A DNA stretch of 64,000 nucleotides from Zobellella iuensis (GTDB lineage: Bacteria; Pseudomonadota; Gammaproteobacteria; Enterobacterales; Aeromonadaceae), in assembly GCF_016746085.1 (NCBI RefSeq), contig NZ_JAERTZ010000002.1, positions 62,001 to 126,000 on the forward strand. The letters run 5' to 3'. This document shows, in pieces, positions 24,577-32,939 of this stretch. The notes below the pieces were generated by a model. The model did no database searches, was not told the DNA's origin, and saw nothing but the letters and a program-made list of their open reading frames with translations. The position numbers were made by a program, and so were the translations under genes. The stretch's first letter is position 1, and every line of letters starts with the position of its first letter.

Positions 24577-26471
24577 GTACCTCAATCACTGCCGATGTGG
24601 TCCTGCACCGGGGACGTATCACCACCCTGGATCGCGGCAAGCCGGTGGCCAGCGCCGTCGCCATCAAGGACGGCAAATTCCTGGCCGTGGGGGAGGAGGC
24701 CGACATCATGGCGCTGGCCGGAGTCGGGACCAGGGTGATCGATCTCAAAGGCCGGGCCGTGTTGCCTGGGCTATTCGATAACCATACCCATGTGGTGCGT
24801 GGCGGTCTCAACTACAACATGGAACTGCGCTGGGACGGGGTACGTTCCCTGGCCGACGCCATGGAGATGCTTAAACGTCAGGTGGCCATCACCCCGGCGC
24901 CCCAGTGGGTACGTGTGGTGGGCGGCTTTACCGAGCACCAGTTTGTGGAGAAACGCCTGCCGACCATCGCCGAGATCAACGCCATAGCGCCGGACACGCC
25001 GGTCTTCCTGCTGCATTTGTATGATAGGGCCTTGCTCAACGCCGCGGCGCTGCGGGCGGTGGGCTATACCAAGGATACCCCCGAGCCCCCGGGGGGCGAG
25101 ATCAGCCGCGACGCCAGGGGCAACCCTACCGGCCTGCTGCTGGCCAAGCCCAATGCGGCCATCCTGTACGCGACCCTGGCCAAGGGGCCGGCGCTGCCTT
25201 TCGATTACCAGGTCAACTCTACCCGGCATTTTATGCGGGAACTGAATCGTCTCGGGGTGACCGGCGTGATCGATGCCGGCGGCGGTTTCCAGAATTATCC
25301 CGATGACTATGCCGTTATTCAGCAACTCGCCGATGAGGGACAGATGACGGTGCGCCTGGCCTACAACCTCTTCACCCAGAAGCCCAGGGAAGAGAAAGAA
25401 GACTTCCTCAAATGGACCTCCAGCGTCACCTACAAGCAGGGCGACGATTATTTCCGCCACAACGGTGCCGGCGAGATGCTGGTGTTTTCTGCCGCCGACT
25501 TCGAGGATTTCCGCCAGCCACGCCCCGACATGCCGCCGGAAATGGAAGGGGAACTGGAGGAAGTGGTGCGCATCCTTGCACAGAACCGTTGGCCATGGCG
25601 ACTGCATGCCACTTACGACGAGACCATTTCACGCGCGCTGGATGTGTTTGAGAAGGTTAACCAGGACATCCCGCTCACCGGCATCAACTGGTTTTTCGAT
25701 CATGCCGAGACCATCTCCGATCAGTCCATCGATCGCATTGCCGCCCTGGGCGGCGGCATCGCCGTGCAGCATCGCATGGCGTATCAGGGTGAATATTTCG
25801 TCGAGCGCTATGGTGCCCGCGCCGCCGAGGCCACGCCCCCCGTGGCCCGCATGCTGGAAAAAGGGGTCAAGGTCTCGGCCGGCACCGATGCTACCCGAGT
25901 GGCATCCTATAACCCCTGGGTGTCATTGTCGTGGATGGTGACTGGCAAGACGGTGGGGGGCCTGAATCTCTATCCGCAGCACAACCTGCTGGATCGGGAG
26001 ACGGCACTGCGGATGTGGACCGAAAACGTGGCCTGGTTCTCCAACGAGGAAGGCCGGCGCGGACGCATCGAAGTGGGTCAGTTCGCCGACCTGATAGTGC
26101 CGAGCAAGGACTATTTCAGCGTGCCCGAGGAGGAAATTTCCTTTCTTACCTCGGATTTGACCATGGTGGGGGGACGAGTGGTCTACGGTGCGGGTGACTT
26201 CGCGGCACTGGATGACAATCCGTTGCCTCCCGCCATGCCCGACTGGTCGCCCACGCGCACCTTCAAGGGCTATGGTGCCTGGGGCGAGCCTGACGGGGCG
26301 GGAAAACACTCGCTCGCCCCCATGCGTGCCCAGGCCATCGGCTCCTGTGGCTGTGCCAATGCCTGCGGTCTGCACGGGCACGACCACGCGCGCGCCTGGG
26401 CGTCCAATGTGCCGGTCTCGGATTTCAAGGGCTTCTTTGGTGCCCTGGGATGCTCCTGCTGGATGGTGTAA
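24573..26471 (+). CDS. Amidohydrolase family protein (YtcJ-like) with Cys/His-rich C-terminal tail
   Basis: The 632-residue protein has the amidohydrolase-3/YtcJ layout: VVLHRGRITTLDRGKP at the N-terminus, the metal motif LFDNHTHVVRGG, WPWRLHATYDETI, WFFDHAETIS and AGTDATRVASYNPW with the catalytic aspartate. It should hydrolyse amide or cyclic C-N bonds with a zinc centre. The last 50 residues are unusual: GSCGCANACGLHGHDH and later LGCSCWMV give five cysteines and three histidines, a possible extra metal site. GAGGAG precedes the start, and it overlaps the xapX stop. Confidence 0.87.
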   Translation: MSTSITADVVLHRGRITTLDRGKPVASAVAIKDGKFLAVGEEADIMALAGVGTRVIDLKGRAVLPGLFDNHTHVVRGGLNYNMELRWDGVRSLADAMEMLKRQVAITPAPQWVRVVGGFTEHQFVEKRLPTIAEINAIAPDTPVFLLHLYDRALLNAAALRAVGYTKDTPEPPGGEISRDARGNPTGLLLAKPNAAILYATLAKGPALPFDYQVNSTRHFMRELNRLGVTGVIDAGGGFQNYPDDYAVIQQLADEGQMTVRLAYNLFTQKPREEKEDFLKWTSSVTYKQGDDYFRHNGAGEMLVFSAADFEDFRQPRPDMPPEMEGELEEVVRILAQNRWPWRLHATYDETISRALDVFEKVNQDIPLTGINWFFDHAETISDQSIDRIAALGGGIAVQHRMAYQGEYFVERYGARAAEATPPVARMLEKGVKVSAGTDATRVASYNPWVSLSWMVTGKTVGGLNLYPQHNLLDRETALRMWTENVAWFSNEEGRRGRIEVGQFADLIVPSKDYFSVPEEEISFLTSDLTMVGGRVVYGAGDFAALDDNPLPPAMPDWSPTRTFKGYGAWGEPDGAGKHSLAPMRAQAIGSCGCANACGLHGHDHARAWASNVPVSDFKGFFGALGCSCWMV

Positions 26472-26481
26472 GGAGGTGTTC

Positions 26482-26550
26482 ATGCCCACAAGCGATTCGC
26501 CCGGCGGTTATCTCGTGCGCCTGGTCGCTCCGAGCCCGAGGGAGGCGTGA
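26482..26550 (+). CDS. Possible 22-codon leader peptide
   Basis: An ATG with a strong AAGGAGGTG site opens a 22-codon frame that ends at the very start of the MFS gene (its TGA lies 3 nt before the MFS ATG). The product has no recognisable homology. It could couple translation of the MFS gene or be the leftover start of a deleted gene; whether it is translated is unknown. Confidence 0.35.
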   Translation: MPTSDSPGGYLVRLVAPSPREA

Positions 26551-26552
26551 AC

Positions 26553-28154
26553 ATGACCCGGAAGACCATGCCTTCGGCCGGTGCTTCACCGAGTGGTTTC
26601 TCCCCCCTGCGACAGAAGCTGTTTGCCGTGCTCTGGATTGCCACCGTCATCGGCAATACGGGCAGCTTTATCCGGGATGTGGCCAGCGCCTGGCTGATGA
26701 CCGACTTGTCACCGTCGCCGGCGGCGGTGGCCCTGGTGCAGGCCGCCGCCTCGTTGCCGGTTTTCCTGCTGGCGATTCCGGCCGGCGTACTGGCCGATAT
26801 CCTCGATCGGCGGAAGTTATTGATAGCTATCCAGGTGCTGCTGGCCTGTACCAGCATCACCCTGATGCTGTTGTCGGCCGCCGGTTTGCAATCCATCACT
26901 TCCCTGGTCGCCCTGACTTTTCTGGGCGGCGTCGGGGCTGCATTGATGGGGCCGGTCTGGCAGTCCATAGTGCCCGAACTGGTGGAAAGGAAAGACCTCA
27001 AAAGTGCGGTGGCGCTCAATTCTCTGGGGATCAATATCGCACGGGCCATAGGTCCCGCCCTGGGGGGCATCCTTCTTGCCGGCCTGGGGGCCGCAGTCAC
27101 TTATGGTGTGGACGTCATCAGCTATCTGTTCGTCATCACGGCCCTGTTGTGGTGGCGGCGGCCGGTGGCGGCTCCGGATGTGTTGTCCGAACGTTTTGTC
27201 GGCGCTTTTAGGGCCGGCTTGCGCTACGCCCGCGCCAGCCGCGAATTGCATGTGGTTCTGGCGCGCACCTTCCTCTTCTTTGCCCTGGCAAGCTCGGTAT
27301 GGGCGCTGTTGCCGCTGATTGCACGCCAGCTGCTGGGCGGCGGCGCCAGTTTCTACGGTATCCTGCTTGGCGCTGTCGGACTGGGCGCTATAGGTGGGGC
27401 CGTCATCATGCCCCGGTTGCGTGAGCGCCTGAGCGCCGATGGCTTGTTGCTGCTGGCCGCCGTGGTGACGTCGGCGGTGATGGCATTCCTCTCGCTGGCA
27501 CCGCCCCAGTGGGCGGCCATGGTGGCGCTGCTGGCACTGGGGGCGGCCTGGATCACCGCCCTGACCACCCTTAACGGCGTGGCGCAGTCCATCTTGCCCA
27601 ACTGGGTGCGTGGCCGCTCTTTGGCCGTGTACCTGACCGTGTTTAATGGCGCCATGACTGCCGGCAGCCTGTGCTGGGGAGGCGTTGCCCAACTGCTTGG
27701 CGTGCCCCTGACCTTGTTGATGGGCGCAGCCGGGCTCCTGCTGGTCGGGTTGTTCGCCCATCGGCTCAAGCTCCCCAGGGGGGAGGCCGATCTGGTGCCT
27801 TCCAACCACTGGCCGGAGCCGCTGACGGCAGAGCCGGTTGAACACGACCGGGGTCCGGTGCTGATCACCATCGAATATCGCATCGATCCCGCCGATCGTG
27901 CCGCCTTTGCGGCTGCGGCCAGGCGGCTGTCGGCCGAGCGGCGGCGCGACGGTGCCTACGCCTGGGGCATCAGCGAGGATGCCGCCGAGCCGGGCCTGGT
28001 GCTCGAATGGTTCGAAGTCGAGTCCTGGGCCGAGCATTTACGCCAGCATCGCCGGGTTTCCAGGACCGGAGCCGACATTCAGGAAGAAGTGCGGCGTTTT
28101 CACCGGGGGGAACAACCCCCGATCGTGCGCCATCTGTTGGCGATGGAAAAATAA
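26553..28154 (+). CDS. MFS transporter with C-terminal soluble domain
   Basis: The 533-residue protein has about 12 helices and the MFS loop GVLADILDRRKLL between helices 2 and 3, matching the MFS_3/enterobactin-exporter-like group. The last roughly 120 residues, from VEHDRGPVLITIEYRIDP on, are soluble and resemble a dimeric alpha/beta-barrel (antibiotic-biosynthesis-monooxygenase-like) domain, found in part of this group. AGGGAGG suits this ATG better than the GTG two codons earlier. It probably exports a product or inhibitor handled by the neighbouring hydrolases. Confidence 0.87.
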   Translation: MTRKTMPSAGASPSGFSPLRQKLFAVLWIATVIGNTGSFIRDVASAWLMTDLSPSPAAVALVQAAASLPVFLLAIPAGVLADILDRRKLLIAIQVLLACTSITLMLLSAAGLQSITSLVALTFLGGVGAALMGPVWQSIVPELVERKDLKSAVALNSLGINIARAIGPALGGILLAGLGAAVTYGVDVISYLFVITALLWWRRPVAAPDVLSERFVGAFRAGLRYARASRELHVVLARTFLFFALASSVWALLPLIARQLLGGGASFYGILLGAVGLGAIGGAVIMPRLRERLSADGLLLLAAVVTSAVMAFLSLAPPQWAAMVALLALGAAWITALTTLNGVAQSILPNWVRGRSLAVYLTVFNGAMTAGSLCWGGVAQLLGVPLTLLMGAAGLLLVGLFAHRLKLPRGEADLVPSNHWPEPLTAEPVEHDRGPVLITIEYRIDPADRAAFAAAARRLSAERRRDGAYAWGISEDAAEPGLVLEWFEVESWAEHLRQHRRVSRTGADIQEEVRRFHRGEQPPIVRHLLAMEK

Positions 28155-28241
28155 GTCCGCTGCAAGGGGGGGATATGGGCCGGCCCCGCCGACAGGCTGT
28201 GGCAAGGGCGAAGAGGCCGGGCGCCGTGCTGTCCGGCGTCT

Positions 28242-28328
28242 GCCAAATCGGCGCCACTGTTCTCGGACGGCGCAAGCGGCTGCAACGGCAACACCTATGT
28301 GGTGGATGGCGGCTACTGCGCCCAGTAG
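28242..28328 (+). pseudogene. C-terminal remnant of a short-chain dehydrogenase
   Basis: The last 28 codons read like the end of an SDR (FSDGASGCNGNTYVVDGGYCAQ and stop), with the family's GNTYVVDGGY signature. No upstream SDR sequence, nucleotide loop or YxxxK remains; a short non-coding stretch separates it from the MFS gene. It is a decayed fragment marking a deletion at the right side of the accessory block. Confidence 0.6.
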
Positions 28329-28391
28329 GTGGCGCGCCTGCAGGGCATGGTGATGTACGTTCTGAAACGGCCCAGCGGCTGCGGGGTGATG

Positions 28392-28455
28392 GAAAAGGGC
28401 GGCCTTGGCCGCCCCTGGTGATCAGAGTATTCGGGTTTTCCTGTCGCTGGCGTAG
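28392..28455. repeat. Imperfect direct repeat, copy B (accessory block right edge)
   Basis: Counterpart of 22068-22130. Here the repeat holds the intact 3' end, stop codon and terminator of the small gene at 28422. The shared segments include GAAAAGGGCGGCC, GGTGATC and GTCGCTGG. Confidence 0.6.
28393..28414 (-). terminator. Terminator of the small conserved gene
   Basis: GGGCGGCC and GGCCGCCC arms with a TT loop are followed on the minus strand by TTTTCC, just after the stop of the small gene. Confidence 0.75.
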
Positions 28456-28634
28456 TGGGATACCAGATCCACGAATTCCTCGGGCCGGTAGAACCGTTCG
28501 GGCTCCATGCGTTCGCAGTGGTGATCCGGGTGATCGACCACCATTTCATAGCCCACGAAGTCGTCGTCGCTGTCGTAGCTGGGCCGGAACAGCACGCAGT
28601 CCCCGTTTGCCAGCTTGAACTCAGTGCTTGTCAT
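28422..28634 (-). CDS. Small acidic hypothetical protein (70 residues)
   Basis: The reading begins at an ATG with GGAGGTG 6 nt upstream; a longer start at 28664 lacks a ribosome site. The product is hydrophilic and acidic, with FRPSYDSDDDFVGYEMVVDHPDHHCERMEPERFYRP in the middle (histidines and one cysteine). I do not recognise a family. A proper ribosome site and terminator argue that it is real. A remnant of a similar 3' end lies at 22100-22130. Confidence 0.65.
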   Translation of the reverse strand: MTSTEFKLANGDCVLFRPSYDSDDDFVGYEMVVDHPDHHCERMEPERFYRPEEFVDLVSHYASDRKTRIL

Positions 28635-28721
28635 ATACGCACCTCCATATGGTTGGCTCCACACAGGCTAAGTATAGGTGGTGGAGGTTTACGACCAAGG
28701 AGGGGGTTCGCCCGGCAGGCG

Positions 28722-30038
28722 TTAGTCTTTGCTGCGCTTGGAGGCCGTCTCCATTTCCCGCAGTTTTTTCCGATAGGCCCTGAGCTCGCCCAGCTTGATC
28801 CCTTCCGGTGCCTTCCTGTGCTTGTATTGGCCGATCCGTTGCGAGCGGTAAATGCCGGTATGGCCGGAAAACAGGTAGCTGACCACACAGGCCACCCCGG
28901 CGTAGAGGCCGATCTCGGCGCCGAACAGTTCCATGGCCATCAGGGTGGAGGCGATGGGGGTGTTGGCGGCGCCGGCGAACACGGCGACGAAGCCGATGCC
29001 GGCCAGCAGGGGAAAGGGCATGTCCAGCAGGGGGGCGAGCGCATTGCCCAGGGTGGCGCCGATGTAGAACAGCGGGGTCACTTCGCCGCCCTTGAAGCCG
29101 CTGCCCAGGGAGGCCACGGTGAACAGCATCTTGCCGAGAAAGTCATAGGCGGGCAGGGGCTGCTCAAAGGCCTCGACGATGGTCGGTATGCCCAGGCCGA
29201 TGTACCTTTCCGTGCCCAGCAGCCAGACGGCGAGGGCGATGACAATACCGCCCACAAAGGGGCGCAGCGGGGCATAGCCGATCAGCCTTTTCATCCCGCT
29301 GCCGAGGGCATGGGTGGCCTCGGCGAACACCTTGCCGGTCAGCCCGAACAGGGCGCCGGCGATGATCATGGCCGTTAGGCCCCAGGCGGAGACCTCAGGG
29401 ATGGCGGGGATCAGGTAATGGGTATGGTGCACCCCCCACCAGAGGCCGACCTGATCGGCGACAATGGCCGCCACCACGCAGGGCAGCAGGGCATCGTAGC
29501 GCAGGCGGCCGATGGCGAGCACTTCCAGCCCGAACAGGGCGCCGGCCAGGGGGGTGCCGAACACCGAGGAAAAGCCGGCGCTGATCCCGGCCATCAGGAT
29601 GATGCGGCGGTCTTCCGGCTTGAGCCGGAACAGGCGGGTGCACTGATCGGCCAGGGCGCCGCCCATTTGCACCGCGGTGCCTTCACGCCCGACCGAGGCG
29701 CCGAACAGGTGGGAGATCACGGTGCCGCCCAGCACCAGGGGCGCCATGCGCAGGGGCACTATGCTTTTCGGATCGTGAATTTCATCGATCAGCAGGTTGT
29801 TGCCGGCCTCGACCTGTTGCCCGAAGCGCAGATAAAGCCAGCCGACCCCAAAACCGGCCAGGGGCAACAGCCAGATAAGCCAGGGATGGCCGGTGCGGGT
29901 ATCGGTGGCCCAGTCGAGGGCGAACAGGAAAAAGGCGGACGCCGTGCCGGCGAGCACGGCGACGACACTGGCCAGCACCAGCCATTTGACCATGTAGGGC
30001 AGCAACACCAACTGCTCCGGGAGCTTGAAATTTTTCAT
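28722..30038 (-). CDS. ClC-family voltage-gated chloride channel/antiporter
   Basis: The 438-residue polytopic protein carries the ClC anion-filter segment GASVGREGTAVQMGG with the gating glutamate, and GISAGFSSVFGTPLAGALFGLEV in the following helices. Bacterial members exchange chloride (or fluoride) for protons across the inner membrane. The first ATG of the charged MKNFKLPEQ segment is taken as the start, because it immediately precedes the first amphipathic helix; the ribosome site is weak. The 227-nt gap to pyrI contains nothing recognisable. It stands alone on the minus strand. Confidence 0.88.
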   Translation of the reverse strand: MKNFKLPEQLVLLPYMVKWLVLASVVAVLAGTASAFFLFALDWATDTRTGHPWLIWLLPLAGFGVGWLYLRFGQQVEAGNNLLIDEIHDPKSIVPLRMAPLVLGGTVISHLFGASVGREGTAVQMGGALADQCTRLFRLKPEDRRIILMAGISAGFSSVFGTPLAGALFGLEVLAIGRLRYDALLPCVVAAIVADQVGLWWGVHHTHYLIPAIPEVSAWGLTAMIIAGALFGLTGKVFAEATHALGSGMKRLIGYAPLRPFVGGIVIALAVWLLGTERYIGLGIPTIVEAFEQPLPAYDFLGKMLFTVASLGSGFKGGEVTPLFYIGATLGNALAPLLDMPFPLLAGIGFVAVFAGAANTPIASTLMAMELFGAEIGLYAGVACVVSYLFSGHTGIYRSQRIGQYKHRKAPEGIKLGELRAYRKKLREMETASKRSKD

Positions 30039-30265
30039 GCGAGTCCAGTCTATCTTGTTGAATAACGCAGGCACCTGGACGGAGGCAGAACCAGGATGAC
30101 ACGGCCGCACCTGCCTGGGTGTCCAGGAATCATGCAGGCATCATCAGCCCCGGGGGCGGTTTAAGGGAGGAATGCCATCTCCGAAGGGACGATTCTAACA
30201 GCGGGGCCTGCAGGGCTCCACCCCGTTGCCGGGCAAGGCGCCCGGCCGGGGCCGGGCGTATGGGG

Positions 30266-30721
30266 TTATACCGCCATCATGTCGCGGTGGAAGGATTTCT
30301 CGCAGTAGCGGCAACGGAACCGCACCTGGCCGTCCACCGCCCGCACCCTGAATTTGCTGGTGACCGGCTCGTTGTGGCTGATGCAGTTGCTGTTGGGGCA
30401 GGAGAACACGCCTTCCACCTTTTCCGGCAGGTGCAGCTGCAGCTTTTCCACCACCTCGAAGTCTTCGATCAGGTTGACCGTGGCCTGGGGGGCGAACAGC
30501 GCCAGCTGGTTGGCCTGGGTGGCGGACAGCCGGGTGTTTTCCACCTTGATGATGTCCTTGGCGCCCAGGGCCTTGGAAGGCAGGTTCAGGCCCACGGTGA
30601 TCTTCTCCTGGGTCTGCACCAGGCCGAACAGCTGCAGGATCTTGATGCCCTGGCCGGCGGGAATATGGTCGATGACGGTGCCGTTGTGGATGGCTTCGAC
30701 TTGCAGTTGGCTCTTGTTCAT
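30266..30721 (-). CDS. pyrI: Aspartate carbamoyltransferase regulatory subunit
   Basis: The 151-residue protein has the allosteric domain ([18 protein letters not shown]) binding ATP, CTP and UTP, and the C-terminal zinc domain with the four cysteines in CPNSNC and CRYC. It forms the regulatory dimers of the PyrB6-PyrI6 holoenzyme. It starts 8 nt after the pyrB stop on the minus strand, an operon with pyrB. A GC hairpin at 30239-30258 follows but has no clear U tract. Confidence 0.97.
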   Translation of the reverse strand: MNKSQLQVEAIHNGTVIDHIPAGQGIKILQLFGLVQTQEKITVGLNLPSKALGAKDIIKVENTRLSATQANQLALFAPQATVNLIEDFEVVEKLQLHLPEKVEGVFSCPNSNCISHNEPVTSKFRVRAVDGQVRFRCRYCEKSFHRDMMAV

Positions 30722-30729
30722 CGGGGTCC

Positions 30730-31653
30730 TCACAGGCTCTCGTTCAGCACCAGGGCGAGCAGGGCCTGGCGGGCATAGACGCCGTTCTCGGCCTGCTCGA
30801 AGTAATAGGCATAGGGGGTGTCGTCCACCTCTATGGTGATCTCGTCGATGCGGGGCAGGGGATGCAGCACCTTGAGGCTGTCCTTGGCGTTGTCCAGCAC
30901 TTCCGGGGTCAGCACGTACTTGGAGGCCACGTGCATGTATTCGGTTTCGTCGAAACGCTCCTTCTGCACCCGGGTCATGTAGAGGATGTCCAGCTCGTCC
31001 ATCACCTCTTCCATGCTGTCGCGGAACTCGAAGTTGATGCCCTTCTCCACCAGTTCGTCGCACAGGTAGTCGGGCATGGCCAGGGCCTGGGGCGCGATAA
31101 AGTAGAACTTGCAGCCGAACAGGCTGAGCGCCTGGGTGAGGGAGTGCACGGTGCGGCCGTACTTGAGATCGCCCACGAAGGCCACGGTCAGGCCCTGCAG
31201 GGTGCCCTGGGTTTCGTAGATGGTGAACAGGTCCAGCAGGGTCTGGGTTGGGTGCTGGTTGGAGCCATCACCGGCGTTGATCACCGGCACCGAGGAAAAT
31301 TCCGCCGCCAGCCGGGCCGCCCCTTCCTGGGGATGGCGCATCACGAAGGCGTCGCTGTAGGAGCTGATGATCTTCACCGAATCGGCCAGGGTTTCGCCCT
31401 TCTTGGCCAGGGAGGTGCTGCCGCTGTCGGAAAAACCGATCACGGCGCCGCCCAGCCGGTGCACCGCCGTTTCGAACGACAACCGGGTGCGGGTAGAGGC
31501 TTCGAAGAAGCAACTGGCCACCACCTTGTGCCTGAGCAGCTCGGGCCTGGGGTGGGTCTTGAGCATCACGGCGGTGTCGATGATCAGTTCCAGTTCGGCA
31601 CGGGTGAAGTCGGAAATGGAGATTACATGCTTTTGATATAGGGGGTTTGCCAT
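30730..31653 (-). CDS. pyrB: Aspartate carbamoyltransferase catalytic subunit
   Basis: The 307-residue enzyme joins carbamoyl phosphate and aspartate in pyrimidine synthesis. The carbamoyl-phosphate motif [10 protein letters not shown], the SSLAKKGE-type 80s loop (STSLAKKGE), HPTQTLLDL and the 240s loop (RVQKERF) are all present. The start at MANPLYQ matches enterobacterial PyrB; an in-frame codon two positions upstream is less likely. Expression is probably controlled by the attenuator at 31689-31710. Confidence 0.97.
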   Translation of the reverse strand: MANPLYQKHVISISDFTRAELELIIDTAVMLKTHPRPELLRHKVVASCFFEASTRTRLSFETAVHRLGGAVIGFSDSGSTSLAKKGETLADSVKIISSYSDAFVMRHPQEGAARLAAEFSSVPVINAGDGSNQHPTQTLLDLFTIYETQGTLQGLTVAFVGDLKYGRTVHSLTQALSLFGCKFYFIAPQALAMPDYLCDELVEKGINFEFRDSMEEVMDELDILYMTRVQKERFDETEYMHVASKYVLTPEVLDNAKDSLKVLHPLPRIDEITIEVDDTPYAYYFEQAENGVYARQALLALVLNESL

Positions 31654-31665
31654 CAGCAACGCTCT

Positions 31666-31797
31666 TTAAGGTGTAAAGTGAAGACCATAAAAAAGCCCCT
31701 GAATGGGGCCATTAGAGCTAAATTGATCGCAAACGCCACCGTTTCCATGATAAACGGGCGCAAAACCGGCCTGATGGTAACGGGAAAGGATAAGCAT
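31666..31797 (-). CDS. pyrL: pyrBI leader peptide (PyrL-like, 43 residues)
   Basis: A 43-codon frame starts at an ATG with GGAG 7 nt upstream, runs through the attenuator hairpin and ends 12 nt before the pyrB start. Length (44 in Escherichia coli) and placement match PyrL, while the amino-acid sequence does not, as expected because only translation timing matters. When UTP is low, pausing RNA polymerase lets the ribosome catch up and block the terminator. Assignment rests on position. Confidence 0.65.
   Translation of the reverse strand: MLILSRYHQAGFAPVYHGNGGVCDQFSSNGPIQGLFYGLHFTP
31689..31710 (-). terminator. pyrBI attenuator
   Basis: On the minus strand GCCCC-ATTCA-GGGGC is followed by six T residues, within the leader peptide frame and 36 nt upstream of pyrB. 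This is the classic UTP-responsive attenuator position. Confidence 0.85.
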
Positions 31798-31829
31798 CCT
31801 GCAACTCCGGGCGATTGCAAATCGTACGG

Positions 31830-31857
31830 ATTATAGAGAAATGTGCGCCCAAAGCAA
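31830..31857 (-). promoter_or_regulatory. pyrBI promoter
   Basis: A perfect TATAAT (-10, 31835-31830) on the minus strand is preceded after 16 nt by TTGCTT (-35). The predicted start of transcription lies about 25 nt before the leader peptide ATG. Confidence 0.65.
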
Positions 31858-31926
31858 AATACGGCGAGGCGGGCATCGAAAACGGCGAAAAGGTGAGCGA
31901 ACGCACCAGGGGGCCGGAAAAAGCCC

Positions 31927-31954
31927 TTTACCTTTAAAGTTCGCCGGTTATAAT
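31927..31954 (+). promoter_or_regulatory. tRNA-Trp promoter
   Basis: TTTACC and TATAAT with 16 nt spacing, followed by a GC-rich GCGCC discriminator typical of stringently controlled stable-RNA promoters. Confidence 0.7.
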
Positions 31955-31968
31955 GCGCCTCGTGTTGC

Positions 31969-32045
31969 AGGGGCATAGTTCCAATTGGTAGAACAGCGGT
32001 CTCCAAAACCGACGGTTGGGGGTTCGAATCCCTCTGCCCCTGCCA
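31969..32045 (+). tRNA. tRNA-Trp (anticodon CCA)
   Basis: A 77-nt cloverleaf: acceptor arms AGGGGCA and TGCCCCT, D-arm AGTTCCAATTGGTAGAAC, anticodon loop CTCCAAA with CCA, T-arm GGGGGTTCGAATCCCTC, and an encoded 3' CCA. The sequence follows enterobacterial trpT closely. Confidence 0.96.
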
Positions 32046-32058
32046 ACTTCACCTCTTA

Positions 32059-32083
32059 AAGCCAGCTTCCATGCTGGCTTTTT
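32059..32083 (+). terminator. tRNA-Trp terminator
   Basis: AAGCCAGC and GCTGGCTT arms with loop TTCCAT followed by TTT, 13 nt after the tRNA CCA end. Confidence 0.85.
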
Positions 32084-32099
32084 GCGTTATGGAGTGGCT

Positions 32100-32477
32100 A
32101 TGACGCCGTTACAATCGCAACTGTGGCAATTGCTGGAACTGCCGGTGTGGCGCTGTGCCCATCCCGAGCGCCTGCCCCAGGCTCCCGCGCCCGCCGCCGA
32201 ACCGGCGATGGTGCTGCTGGTGGTGGGCCAGGGCAGGGCGTTGCCGGCACCGCTGGAGGCCGACCTGCGTCTGGCCCTGGCACTCGACCCGGCCCGTTTC
32301 CGGGTCATGGACGAAGCGGCCTGGCGGGCGGCGGGCAGCCCCGTTGCCCCCGCCCTGCTCGGCCTCAACCTGACGGTGGCGGCGGATGCCTTCGACTGGC
32401 ATGGCCGTCTGCCGCTGACCTCGACGCACAAGCGCGAACTCTGGAGCCGGTTATGCAGCCTCTGTTTCGCCCCCTGA
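32100..32477 (+). CDS. holD: DNA polymerase III psi subunit (HolD)
   Basis: The 125-residue protein is assigned mostly by position directly before rimI, as in enterobacteria, plus the short N-terminal helix (LQSQLWQLLELPVWRCAHPERL) that psi uses to contact chi and the general WxLR-like start. Psi links the clamp loader to chi and SSB. HolD sequences diverge fast, so similarity is weak. GGAG precedes the ATG. The gene overlaps rimI by 25 nt. Confidence 0.75.
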   Translation: MTPLQSQLWQLLELPVWRCAHPERLPQAPAPAAEPAMVLLVVGQGRALPAPLEADLRLALALDPARFRVMDEAAWRAAGSPVAPALLGLNLTVAADAFDWHGRLPLTSTHKRELWSRLCSLCFAP

Positions 32478-32896
32478 ACGCCGCCGATCTGGACGCCATG
32501 GTCATGCTGGAGCAGGCCGCTCACCTCGAGCCCTGGAGCCGGGCACAACTCGCCGAGAGCCTGCATGGGCGCTACTTTTCCGGTTCTCTGTGGCAGCAGG
32601 AGCAACTGCTCGGCTATTTCATCGCTGATGCGGTCATTGACGAAAGCACCCTGATGAATATCTGCATCGCGCCTTCGTGGCAGGGCCGGGGTCTCGGCCG
32701 CCGGCTGTTGGAGCACTGGTTGGACGCGTGCCGGCAGCGGCGGCTGGCCACGGCCTGGCTGGAGGTGAGGGCCTCCAACCAGGCCGCCCTGGCCCTGTAC
32801 CGGTCGGCGGGCTTCGCCAAGGCCGGCCGGCGCAAGGACTATTACCGTGCCGGCGAGGAGCGGGAAGACGCCATAGTGATGCAAAAACCGCTGTAA
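32453..32896 (+). CDS. rimI: Ribosomal protein S18 alanine N-acetyltransferase
   Basis: The 147-residue GNAT acetyltransferase has the acetyl-CoA loop IAPSWQGRGLGRRLLEHWL, LEVRASNQAALALYRSAGF and the end motif RKDYYRAGEEREDAIVM, all typical of RimI. It acetylates the N-terminal alanine of ribosomal protein S18. GGAG lies before this ATG inside holD, so the genes are translationally coupled. Confidence 0.93.
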   Translation: MQPLFRPLNAADLDAMVMLEQAAHLEPWSRAQLAESLHGRYFSGSLWQQEQLLGYFIADAVIDESTLMNICIAPSWQGRGLGRRLLEHWLDACRQRRLATAWLEVRASNQAALALYRSAGFAKAGRRKDYYRAGEEREDAIVMQKPL

Positions 32897-32939
32897 GCTT
32901 CCATACTAACAGGCCAACACTCTCATCCAGGACGGAACC

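Noticed and set aside
31969-32045. tRNA-Trp as an integration site for a mobile island
   Set aside because: The genes on both sides (pyrBI, holD, rimI) are housekeeping genes and no duplicated tRNA end, integrase or island is present.
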